64,000 nucleotides of DNA from Cyprinodon diabolis (lineage: Eukaryota > Chordata > Actinopteri > Cyprinodontiformes > Cyprinodontidae): NCBI GenBank assembly GCA_030533445.1, contig CM060068.1:16149479-16213478 (forward strand). Direction: 5' to 3'. Under the pieces are notes generated by a model, which was not told the DNA's origin, did not search any database, and saw only the letters and a program-made list of their open reading frames with translations. Shown here in pieces: positions 1 through 11,476 of this stretch (the stretch's first letter is position 1; every line of letters begins with the position of its first letter). Position numbers and translations under genes: made by a program.

Positions 1-79
1 AAATCTACCAGAAACATCAGCTAGCAGTGCATTTTCTATTAACGGTCCAAACTAAACCTCCCATTCTCTGTGTTTTAAG

Positions 80-2423
80 GGAACACGACAAGAACCCTGA
101 GCTGTTCTTCAGCACTCTGATCAAGCTGAAGGAAAAACAGCTGGATTTCAAGTTGTCAGTGCTGGGAGAGACTTTCACTGATGTGCCAGGTATCCACTGA
201 GATGGAGCTGGAAGCTGCTGTTCTGCAGGATTAGTATATTTTAGTATCATTCTGCCCTGATGAACCCAGGCTAGAACCAGAACCGTGGCTTCAGGTGTGG
301 GCCTACCTGTGTTCTGGTAGCTGTATCTCCACTGGGTGTGTTTCAGTGTTTTAATAACGATGTGATGGAGTGTTGATGAGTGGGTGTTTTAGCGGGCCGA
401 GCCCACTCCGAGTTATTGGATCATAAAGTTTTAGTGCAGAACAAACAGCCGGCAGTAAATCAGCCAAGAGCCAATCACATTAGGAGCTGAGTGATTTCAC
501 TAACAGCTCTGAGTATTGATCACTTTCACCTGTTAGGTACTCTGCCAGTTTAATCAGAGAGATCTGTCCTCATCAAACTGTCCTCTTCCTCTAATTACCA
601 ACATAAACCTCCTGGAGGAGGAGGAGGGAGAACAGGGATGATGAGAGATGATGGGAACACGTTTCTACTGATTTTTAATCAAAAATATATTCTAGGAATC
701 ACTCTCTTTCTTTTTTTTCCCCACATAATCTCATTAAACTTTTTATGTTCTTAATTTTTGGCATGCTATAAGAGCTCTGCGTCCTTCCCAGCATGGTGAA
801 GCTGTTTTCTCCTCCTGCAGAGATCTTCTCCTCCTCCCAGATTCTCCTCCAGTCCAACATCCTGAACTGGGGCTTCCTGTCCAGTAAGGACCAGTATCTG
901 AAGGTGCTCTGTGAGGCAGACGTGGTTGTGTCAACCGCCAGGCACGAGTTCTTCGGAGTGGCCATGTGAGTTTTGAATAACGACAAACAAAAGAAAGAAA
1001 AGCTGAAGTGTTAAGATGAGTAACCAGTGAATTATGGGCAGGAAAAGCATAAGAATGAGCAGCAAGGAAAGATCTTAAGGTTGAGGAAACAAAAATTGAA
1101 AAAAGATTCCACTAAATCGTATTTTTTTTTAATTTATTATTATGTTCTTTCTACTGAAGAATAAAATATATTATTAATAAGGACGCCACACTGATGTCAC
1201 TAAGGACCTACTTTCTGGGACTTTCTGAGTAGAAAGAAAACAAGAGGCAAAGGCTATTTACCTGTCTGAAACATTTAATTAATCTTAATACAAGCTTTTG
1301 ATTGAACTGAAAATATTAATAAATAAATAGGAGTAAAGAAGGATCAGGTCCTTGCAGTTCTATTCTGAAACATCCTTGTTCTATCTTGCTAATTTTCTGC
1401 TAATTTTTACATCCTGTTTTTTGTGAGTCTGCTGGGATAACTTCTACATTTTCTCATTCGTTTCTGGTCTGCTCATCAACCTTATCCTGAGTTTTTTTTT
1501 TTTTTTTTTTTTTCACTTTAAGATGCAAAACTCCTAAAATTTTGCATTAAGACCAATTGTTAAATTCAAACCCTGTAGAAAAATAACATTTTAACTAATT
1601 TTACTGGTTTGGTTTTTAGCTTGATCCAGGTTACCCATATGAGTTGGTGGTTATCTGAGGTTTTCCATATCTGTAACTTCAGTCATTTCATAACAATTCC
1701 AGATATTCCAGGATTCAGCTTCCTATAAGACGACCTCAGCTGTTAGAGGTTCTGAAGCGGAAAGAGAAGAGTCATGTAGGCCAAGAGCCTTACCGACCCT
1801 TTGAAACTTATTAGGATTGTATCTGGTTTTGTCTGAATCCAGATCATCAGCATACCTCATTAAGGCCCTGCAGCGAATATCAGCCATAGTAGTGCACTAC
1901 TATGGCACTACTAACCTGTTTCCTTTGATTAATGGAACCAGAAGCCTGATTCCTCCTGATTCCATCCAGAGTGTTGATGATCTGATCTGATCTGGAGTCT
2001 CTGACGTGTTTCAGGTTGGAAGCCGTCCACTGCGGATGCTTCCCTCTGTGTCCAAAGGCTCTGGTGTATCCTGAAATATTCCCAGGTAAACACATCTGAG
2101 ATGGCTCCACTTCTATGTCTGCAACACCTGACCTCTCTCTACTCTTCTTCTCAGATCAGTACCTGTACTCGACCCCTGAGCAGCTCTGTAAGCGGCTACA
2201 GGAGCTCTGCAAGAGACCTGACCTCGCCCGTAGACATGTTGTCATGGTAACCCCATCATTATTCCCCCCCCCCCCTTTTTTTTTTTTGCTAATTCAGTTT
2301 GAGTTTTATTTAAAGGAAAGTTGTGTCTGTCTGGTTTTGGTTCTGCAGGTGGACACCTCTCTGTACTCCTGGTCCTCCCTGAAGTCACAGTTCCAGTCTC
2401 TGCTGGCTGCTGAAGGTCCCTGA
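80..2423 (+). CDS. gtdc1: gtdc1, last five coding exons (glycosyltransferase-like domain-containing 1)
   Basis: This is the C-terminal part of a GT-B fold glycosyltransferase; the family is known to mannosylate queuosine in tRNA. Exons read 80-189, 821-965, 2015-2085, 2155-2246 and 2349-2423 (stop TGA 2421-2423). Each is bounded by AG/GT and the phases join without a break to give about 163 residues. Recognisable family segments are [17 protein letters not shown], the donor-sugar motif [11 protein letters not shown] (first A-M spans the 965/2015 junction), [25 protein letters not shown] and LYSWSSL. The EX7E-type acidic pair lies in [11 protein letters not shown]. Upstream exons lie outside the window. 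Poly(A) signals follow about 280 bases after the stop. No frameshift or internal stop was seen. In human the neighbours are ZEB2 and ARHGAP15; neither was found here. Confidence 0.93.
1883..1906. repeat. 24-bp perfect palindrome in a gtdc1 intron
   Basis: A 24-base sequence equal to its own reverse complement (starts GCCATAGTAG, ends CTACTATGGC), located about 110 bases before the third visible gtdc1 exon. There is no spacer. Function unknown; it may be chance or a decayed insertion footprint. Confidence 0.7.
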
Positions 2424-2722
2424 AGGAATCGCAATGCTGGTTGCTTCAACTACATCTTGGGTTTGGGTCAAAACAAGTTCTGGTCAGAGATCAGACTGAA
2501 CTTTTAAGACCCAGTCTGGATCTAAGCTGAGATTAAGAGACTGATTTGTGACCAGAAATATCTCAGCTTCCTTACTTTAACAGCAAGAATAAGCAGCAGA
2601 GTCCATGTTCTGGTTCTGATTCTTTGATGAATTTATAAGAGTTCTACTGTAAACAAATGTCTGCAAAGGTTAATTCAACCAATTTTTTAAAATTTTTCTA
2701 ATAAAATATTTGAAATAAACCC
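2424..2722 (+). other. gtdc1: gtdc1 3' UTR with poly(A) signals
   Basis: Non-coding sequence following the gtdc1 stop codon. Two AATAAA hexamers (2700-2705 and 2714-2719) are the likely polyadenylation signals, which sets the gene end near 2730. The exact cleavage site is inferred. Confidence 0.6.
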
Positions 2723-3020
2723 TGATCAATGACTTTATCAAAGGTAGTTGGTTTCCAGTAACCATGGAGACGATTAAACAGGCCTTTCTGATATACAAGG
2801 ATGATAGAAGACACATTTTAACTCACCAATTAAATCAGTAGTGAGCGGGATCTGTTCAGGCCTAAATGTACGATTGATCAAAATAAAGTGTACCTAGAAT
2901 ATTTTAGAAGAACTATTAGATTCTTGCTATCACTGCCCCAAAAGTTGAAACTGCAGTGGGTTTTTAAAAGATTTTTTATAAACCCTTTAAACAAATGTTA
3001 TAATTTACTTTAAAAAAAAA

Positions 3021-4129
3021 GTCTAATCAACCAAAACCTTTGCGACCCCCATGCATTATCTCTGTGGACCCCCTAGGGGTCGCGGACCGCCTGTTAAAGA
3101 CCTCCGCTCTAGATGAAAGATTTATTATTGTATATATTATTGTTTTTTTAATCATTGTATTCTTACTTGAATATAGCTGACTTTAAAGTGCTTGCTAAAA
3201 ATTTATAAAAATTTAAGTATCCAAAAAACAGCATACTCTTCAATGAGTTTATAAAAAAAAAGGTTAACCCTTTAAAGCCCGATCCAAGAATAAAACAAAA
3301 CTGAAAATTACTTTTTTTTGGTTTGAAGTCCTTATTTGGCCTTTTAACAAAATATGTAAAAAGAAAAAACAGAAATACATTTTTTGATATTAATAATGTA
3401 TTACTATGCGATAAGTCAAGATTATTTTTTGTGTAGTCTTCTGCCCTCTGTTATCAGGTATATCTGATTGTGTACAATAGGATTTTGAGCAAAGTTTTTA
3501 CCATTAAATTATGCAAAAGGTGTCAGACTCAAAACATTTCAGAAACCGTATATATCAAAAATGATACATTTGGCATTATAGGGTTAAGGAAGTGTGCATT
3601 GATGCAGAAACAGCAATAATACTCTAAACCAGGGGTTTTAACGTTTTTCAGACTAAGGACCCCCAAACTGATGGCGAGATGGAGCGAGGACCCCCTAATT
3701 ATATTATATGAAGTGTGTTCTATCAAACTGGTCCTATAGTCACTCTATTACAGCTGTAATAATGTAATGAAAGTAATTTCACCCTGGGATTATAAAGGTA
3801 TTTCGGATTCTGATTCCTCATTGATGGGACAGGTGTTGTGAATGAAACGGTGCCCAGCTTGAAAGAGCTCCTGTGTGTCACTGAATCTGTGCATTGAAGA
3901 CTGAAAGACATCTTCTGCCTCCATTTATCTGTTTACTACAGTGTGTTGAATTCATGTTAATGTGGATTTAAAGATATTTCAATTAGTGGAAAAAAATCCA
4001 AGGGGGATTTAAAAAAAAAAAAGGTCTAATCAACCAAAACATTTGTCACCCCCATGCATTATCTCTGTGGACCCCCTAGGGGTCGCGGACCCCCTGTTGA
4101 AGACCTCCGCTCTAGATGAAAGATTTATT
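3021..4129. repeat. 106-bp direct repeats flanking about 0.9 kb
   Basis: Positions 3021-3126 and 4024-4129 match at about 101 of 106 bases, including the palindromic core GACCCCCTAGGGGTC and the end AGATGAAAGATTTATT. Between them, at about 3628-3700, is another degraded stretch of the form 'CCAGGGGTTTTAACG...AGGACCCCC', which resembles the 'aggggt...gacccc' ends of common fish interspersed repeats. The layout suggests either a terminal-repeat element or two insertions of one short element. Confidence 0.7.
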
Positions 4130-6030
4130 CTATATATCTTCATTAGCAAATATCCTCCATTTGGAATCTAGTGCCTGAAGCAGAAGGAATCATGGATTCA
4201 TAATATTTATTCTTTACAGCACACATATGGGAAAAGTGCCCAGAAACACGAAAACAAGACTTATTTGCATGTTTGCACAAAGCTCTGTGCAAATGTGTCA
4301 TTTTGTAAAATAAATCTCACGTTATAGCACCTCCTTGTGTTTCTGTTTTGGGAAGAAAACATTTTAAAACCAACTCCAAAATGTCTGACTGTCCCTGACT
4401 GCCTCTGAATAAGGTCATCTTTCAGCGTAGGCTGCTCCCTTACTTTAATCCAGACCTGCAGACTTTAAAGGAGACCTAAAGATGAAGCTTGAAGGAACAT
4501 AGAGCTCCTCTGAGAAAGCATTTAATCTCTAACCACTGTCTGTTATTGCTAAAGAAAAACCTTCAAAAAGATGGAGGGCCATAAACAACACCAGATCTAT
4601 GTAGCGTCAAAAACAAGATTGGTGAATTAAACTGATGAAGAAGTGAATATTTAATGAATGCTGTTTTATTTCCCTCACTGAAATAACTGAAGTTCAAAAT
4701 CATAAACATGTGGCAGCTTCAATGAACAGAACCTGACTGGTGGAGAGAAAGCAGATCTCCCATCACAGACAGAAACCGTTTGAAGCTTCAAGGGTCCCTC
4801 TCCAGACAGACGTATTATCACCAAACGGCAGCCTTTATGGTGCTGCAGGGGGGAGGCTGTTTGTTTCTGCAGAGCTCTGATTCACAGTCTGAGTCCTCTG
4901 GCATCACAACGCCTGTTCATCACAGACGGATTTACACAAACAGCACTCGCTGTTAACAAAGCTTTCTCTGTGCTTCCTGATTCATTCTTCAAGATGGTGC
5001 AAAACTCTCCTGCTCAGCATCCAAAAGTGTGGAGACAGATTGATGGCAAAGCAACAACTGTTGGAGACATTAAAAAACACACACCCTGATCAGAAGACAG
5101 TTCAAACCTGTGTGAAGGAAAACCTGATCAATAACTGCTTATTGATTTTTAGCTTTCTGTGAGAAAAAGGGAAATGTTTGCTCTGTGAGGCATTGATATG
5201 GTTTTATCACAGTTTTCTCATGTTTGACTCCTGATGAAGATGATGGTGAAGAGCAGGGGGTCAGCTGAAGACTCTGAGCCTGATGACTCATTAACATCTG
5301 ATAATAAGATCAGATCAGTGAGAGTAAATGATCCGAATTCCCCTGAACAAACTGAATGATGACTACAGAGTGAAATCACACTGCAAGTAATCTAAATGGC
5401 ACATTTTCTTTAAATAAGTGCTTTTTTACTTGAATTAAGCAGATAAGTGAACTACTTTGCTAATGCAAGAAGGCAATTTACATTTTAAAAAATGCACTTA
5501 TTTCAAATGTATTAAATTTATCTTATTTTAGGGGTAAAAATACTAATTCCAGTTTGCGGATCATATTTACCTACTAAAATTAAGGGTAAATACACATATT
5601 TTAAGAATTTTTTTTTAGTAAAGTTTAGATCTTTTTTTTTTTTTTTGCAGAGGTGACCATCATCCATGACAGACCTGTCCTGGATCCGTTTCTGAGCTCA
5701 AAATCCGCTCCGACCCTTTAACAGTTAGCAGTCCTAGACAACAAACATGTTGTCCTGCCACATGTAATCAGAGCAATTTAGATAAGGCTAAGACATGATG
5801 AATATTACTACAGCTTATTACAGAGCTGAAACTGATCCGGTCTGACACTATCAGAACTAATAAGGATCAGAGAAGAACCAGAATGCTGTGTGGTTCTGAC
5901 TCTGGCTAAGGACATGACAGGAGCTTCTTTCAGGTTTATTTTTCCGGAGGATTTTAAATCTACAAAACATTTAATTTCTCAGCTGTTAAAAACTTCCTGA
6001 TGATGGACCAAAAATGACTATGATGCATGT
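4130..6030. other. gene-free stretch
   Basis: No ORF with gene-like content or splice context. Mostly unique AT-rich sequence. Around 5380-5640 it has the look of an AT-rich MITE-like repeat (runs of TTTAAATAAGT / TTACTTGAATTAAG patterns ending in a T-run), but I could not define its ends. Confidence 0.4.
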
Positions 6031-6033
6031 CCT

Positions 6034-7482
6034 GGGGTCTGTTTCACAAAGAGAGTTTCCTCAATCCCTGTGTTGAGGAAACACAGAGGTTGAGGACCCA
6101 ATCTTGCGCCAATCACGTTGTTTTATTTCCTGATTTTATCAGCACAGTTCTGTCATAGATTTGCAAGAAAAGGAAAATCAGTCAGTAGGTCTGATTTTCC
6201 ATTAGACATATTAGATATTACAAACACAAAGATAGCACATCTTTTAAATAAGGATCCAATTAAAGAATGAACAGTATTAATTCAAAGAGAATTAAATATC
6301 TATAGGGAGAGGATTTCTCAGATGGTGTATGGTTCTTTCAAAGTCAGATATGTGTCTTTGAGCGCTACTGTTCCACCTCACAATCCATTAAAAATATCAA
6401 CAACCTTATCCGTGCTCACTTTTGCAGCATTACACAGATTTCTTTAATTATTAGTAATAATAGTTAACAGAACTGAATATCAGTGAGAGAACATTGATGT
6501 GTGATAACAGCATTATAGAAATCAACTGCACAGTCAAACAGCCACTTAGTTTTTACTGTGTAATGGAGGAGAGAATCAAAATGGGGAGGAACCCCATGAG
6601 ATGATGCATGGGCCCTACTTGTTTGAACAACATATTTATAGTTCATCTTCACCTGCAGACAGGTGATTTCACCTAAATATAATACATTGATCCACCGCCA
6701 TATTACCAGTATACTAATTTCCACCATAATTCCATCGTGCAACAGTTTATGGCAGGCAGTTTAGATATTAATTTGTTTGACTAAATATGTATTTCTGATA
6801 TCTTACTAGATATTTTACTTGTCAAAACATCTAAATTAAACATTCTGGATGTCTAGAATGAATTTCAGATCTTATCATTATATTTTTACTGGGCATAATT
6901 TTTGTTAATTTGACTACAAAGAAAATGCATCTCAGATATCATAAACACATACTGTAATATATCAGGCTGAGAAATAACATGACAACCACTTAAAATGTGT
7001 AAACATTTCTAGAAATATAAAACTTCATTTTTTTCTAGTACAATTTTTTTTCTCCTTTCTGAAATTCAGTTTTGCTGCAAAAATATAAATTAAAAAATCT
7101 TTTATAACAGTTCTGACTAGGAATGTGAGTTTAACCAGGAAGAATCTTATTTTTGTGATTTACTAATGGAACAACAGAGAGGAGAGTGCTTTTAATAAAT
7201 GTAAAAACGGCCTGCCATAGTGACTTCATATAAACTTACTCAAGAAGCAATGTTCTCCCAAGCCATTTCCCTCTCCTTTGCAGTTTGCTCTTTCATTTAA
7301 AAATAATCTCTAGATCCAGTGGTATGAAATAGGCGCACTTGTTGCCTGTTGTCATGGTAACTTGTTGAATCGGTACTCCACTTATAATGGCTAAAACCCG
7401 GTTTCCAACCTTAGGGTAGATTAATTCAGAGTTGAGTTTTTTTAGTCTGAGTTTCTTAAATCTACTTTGTGAAATAGGCCTC
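6034..7482. mobile_element. DNA-transposon-like element with short terminal inverted repeats
   Basis: The left end reads GGTCTGTTTCACAAAG (from about 6035) and the right end, near 7480, is its inverse (CTTTGTGAAATAGGCC). These 'tttcacaaag' ends are typical of a common fish DNA-transposon family. The interior of about 1.4 kb has no intact transposase, so this is a relic or a non-autonomous copy. I could not identify a clean target duplication, so the boundaries are approximate. Confidence 0.5.
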
Positions 7483-10149
7483 TGATCTGGAATGTTTATT
7501 TATTAAATTCTTTCATCCAACATATCAGAGAAAGAAAGACTGTTTTAGATTCTCTTTCCCAGCAACCCACAGATCAGACTGACACCATACAGAGTAGTGT
7601 GTCTATATGAGCACACAGACGACCCTCTCTGTTTAATAAATGAGGCCTCAGGGGAGTGTTGTTATGAGGAGCACTGAGCATGTACACTGCCCTCAGGCCC
7701 TGCTGATGCGATCTGGATCAGCGTCGCCTCTCCTGATGAACGGCTGCAGACGTCAGAGTTCATTAACAAGCAGCGGCATTTGAACTCCAGGCTGCAGGGC
7801 GGACAGAAACTGGGTCAGAATCATCCACCCCTGGAGGATTCTTCAGAATCAGATCCATCAGTGCACTGAGTGGATGTTCTTTGTAGACCTGGGTCCATTG
7901 AGCTAGTGACTGATACAGAACCAGGAAGATGATGTGATAATATTGAAAAGAACCTGCAGGACCTGTGAATGACTGACTGGATTATTTTCAGACTGTTTTA
8001 GAGTTCTGATCGGGTCCCAGCCTGCTTACAGAGCTATTGATCACTGGACCTGAGAAGGAAAACATAACATCTGATCTCTCACAGAATTTCTAAAAGTCAG
8101 ACCCAGAGAACTTCTAATATGACTGAACAGGAACAAGGTTCCTCATGACATCACTAGCAGTGAAATATTGTTTTTTTTAATGAGATGTTTTCTTGTTTGT
8201 TTTTCTGCTTCTCTATGAGATTCAGAGGAAATAAATGCCAGGCTGCTGAAGTTGTTCTGTTTTACAGGATGTCCCCACTCTAACCTTCATTTCTTTTCAG
8301 ATCGGAACATTTCCTACAGCGACGGTTAACAGGTCGTTAACGTCTAACTGGACCTTTTACGTTGATTAGTTGGACTGTTTGTAGAAGTAAATCAGACCTC
8401 CTGCAGCAGCCTGTTGTTTGCTGACACGACGGAGAGCAGGATAAAGATTACTGTCAGTTACATCATGTTAAAGCGTAGGAAATAATCTGTAAAAAAATGC
8501 AAAACAAAACAAAGAATTTATGCTTTCAATTCAGGAATCTTGAGGTTTGGAGGCTTCGTTTTATTTCTCTAAGAGGCTCTGTTTAAGATGGAGGCACAAC
8601 AAACACTGAGCATTTTGATCCTCTTCCTCCACAAAAGCAAAGAACCAGCCAGTGTCCCTTAAACAGAAAACTGCTCCCTACCAGAAAACCCCTTCAAAGC
8701 CAAATCCAAACCAAACTCCCTGTATAATGTTCTCCATCAATATTATTTCTTGCTGTAATTAGGTTTCTTAAAAAATAACCTGAACAAAAAAATGCAGAAG
8801 CCATGATAAAACTTTTTTAGCTGAAATCACTGGTCATCTGATTAATTTAAGCAGCTGTAGGAATCAGTCTGATGACTATTATAGAATAAAACCAGCCTGA
8901 GGTGGAGCCCTGAGGAGCTCCTGAAGCTGCAGAGAATAGATCTGATCAGTCTGACAGATCATTCTCAGCAGCAACAGAGGCTCATGGGAGGTGCAGTTTC
9001 TGCTCCTCAGATCCTCGAAAGCAGATAATCTTCTGACAGAAGGTTCAAGCTGAGCAAAAGTGATGATCAGAAAGTTCTGAGCATCCGGACGAGGATTTCT
9101 GAGTGTCACTGCTCAATCTTCAAGCAGGGAGATTAAAAAAGGGAATTACATTTTAATCCAAAATCCAACCAGCCCGAACACTCCGAGTTATTCGAAGTCA
9201 TTCAGAGGTCTGTCAGCTCCGTCCATCAACACCAGGATTACAGATAAAATTAGCACGAGAACTGGGTGGTAATTTGTGCACAAGCTGCAGAGAGATGATT
9301 AATCTGTCAGGAAGCTGCAGAAGATCAAATTGTGATTAAAGTCAGAAACAAGATGCGTTTTTTTTTTCTTCCTTCGTTTCTGCTTAGGGGTCAAAGGTTT
9401 TACAGTTACAGTCTCCAGTACGTCCGATGGTTTTATCGCTTTCAAGTGAGAGCCTGAAAATGTGAGCATCTGGGTGTAAAACTCATTGATTCTCTGCAAT
9501 CTGGGATTATACAAAAGTGTGAATCAAATAAGAAAGTCTGGCTTGTTATTCCTAAATTTCTGCTTTTACTTCCAGTCAATAGTTCACTGTTTTAAGATGG
9601 GAACAGATCCATCTGATCGTTCCGAGTTTTACATCTATATATTCTGATGTTTAGCCTTAAAGTTCTGGTAAATCAGTATTAGTCACTATAGGCTGGGAAA
9701 AGAGAAGAACTCAGAGGATCCTCAGAAGGAATTCTCGTTCTGGATAACTTTCTTCTGTAGGATCAATGGCCAGAATTATCTCATTTTATAGGTTAAAGTT
9801 TTTATGTTTCCTGTTTCCTCAAGATACTAAGCTACCTTCCAACTGAGACCAAACGTTTGCATAGTTGGTGGAAAGTTTTATCGGGCCCTAAATCTATCTT
9901 AAAGTACCAATTTTTGGTACCATTTTTGAGGTCCGATTAATTGGTCTGTTTTACAAAAGACACAGTCAATTTTAAAAAAATATATACGATTATTATTTAT
10001 AAAACGACCTGCAGTTAAATTGTCCACAAGCAGCAGCAATTATTAAATATGCGACTTTTAAATATGACTGTGGAAATCAGTTTCCAAACTCTAAACACTT
10101 CTTTTAACCTCTAGAGATTTTAATTTCTGTGACATATTTTTTTATCTGG
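7483..10149. other. gene-free stretch with a GC-richer unique island
   Basis: No supported gene. The part at about 7640-7830 is GC-richer, unique-looking sequence that could be a conserved non-coding element; this is only a visual impression. The remainder is AT-rich with short homopolymers (for example a T-run at 9358-9366). Confidence 0.35.
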
Positions 10150-10279
10150 ATCAATATTTTTCTTAAAACATATTAAAATAAGCCACATAGAGACAGAAGG
10201 ACAAGGCTATTTCAGTAAATAGCCTTGTCCTTCTGTCTCTATGTGGCTTATTTTAATATGTTTTAAGAAAAATATTGAT
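10150..10279. repeat. perfect 63-bp inverted repeat (hairpin), 4-base spacer
   Basis: The left arm 10150-10212 and right arm 10217-10279 are exact reverse complements over all 63 bases, separated only by CAGT. A transcript would fold into a fully paired 63-bp stem. No ORF or TIR-flanked transposon is visible around it. Perfect identity implies a recent origin (inverted duplication, template switch) or a sequencing or assembly fold-back artefact. Confidence 0.95.
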
Positions 10280-11340
10280 GTGTTAAATTGTGGGTGTTAA
10301 ATACAGTTATTTAACACCCATTAAATGTTTCCTGAAGAATTACAGATGGATGGAATATGTAAATCGGATTATTGGGTGTGTTTTAAACCCACTCGAATGT
10401 GTCTGAGGCAGTTTATACATGAAGTCGACAGATTTCATACTCAGTTAATAAGAAAATAAAAATATGGGATGTTTTTTCATCTCCTGGCCATTGAGAGATG
10501 GATAAATACAAAGAAGTACGTCTTTCCGAATATTTGATTGTTTTTACCTTGTTTAAACTTAATTTGACTTTAGAGGCGAAAACACTTTGGACTTAAAGAA
10601 AAAAACATATCTTAAGGGGAAAGAGTGTTTTTACGGCTGCATAGAGAAATCTCATCTATATATGATTTGTTTTTCCTGCTGCTCTGTTACCTTCACAATA
10701 ATGCTGAGAAGCTCCCAGTGGCATCTGCTTATTTTTATTTGGATTTCATAATTTGTGAATCTGCTTCTTTATTCTATGGTTCACATTTACTGTCTGTGTT
10801 TTTTGTATCATTAAACTGTGAATCAGTTTATTCTTATTGGTGTTTTGCATTCCGCTTCCATGATATTCAGAATAATGATAGTTAGGAAAAATATTGAATG
10901 ATAGTGAATAAAAAGATGAAACAGTCGAGGCAGTATAGTACAGATGCAATATATTTTATAAGCACTTTAAAATTATTGCAATAAAACTGGAAAAAGTAGC
11001 TAGAAAATATGTACATACATATACCAATTTACCTTTCAGTACTCCTCGCTCCAATTCTCTTTTCTTTGTTTTTTTCCCCTCCATTTTCACAAATCATAGT
11101 AAAATGATGACGGGTGATTGCACATTAATATCAAATACAGTACTAAGATGACCAGTATGAATAGTAATATAACAACAAGCAAATAAAAATAATGTGGAGT
11201 ATTTTAATAAGGACATTTTACGGAAGAGAGAAGTTAACTTATTTTTTTATTTTATTTCAGTATAATATAAGAAAAAAATAATTCTGAGATTAAAGTCAGA
11301 ATTCTGACTTTAATTTAAATTCTGAGCAATCAGAATTCTC
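10280..11340. other. gene-free AT-rich stretch
   Basis: AT-rich unique sequence. Overlapping short ORFs exist on both strands but have skewed, non-genic composition and no splice context. Confidence 0.35.
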
Positions 11341-11476
11341 AGCAAATACCCTTAACCCCACACTGCTCCCCGGCCGCCGCACAATGGCAGCCCACCGCTT
11401 CCCAAGAGGATGGGTTAAATGCAGAGAGTTCACTTTGTTGCGCTGTACTTGCGACAGTATAATGACAATAAAAACT
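11341..11476 (+). mobile_element. retroposon 3' end (SINE/LINE tail)
   Basis: The run 'CCCCACACTGCTCCCCGG...GCCGCACAATGGCAGCCCACCGCTTCCC...GGGTTAAATGCAGAG...GACAATAAAAAC' matches the 3' tail of a very common fish retroposon as I remember it. Only about 135 bases are recognisable, so it is a 5'-truncated copy. Class assignment is from memory. Confidence 0.6.

Noticed and set aside
3021..4129. CRISPR-like spaced repeats
   Set aside because: Only two units, 900 bp apart, in a vertebrate genome.
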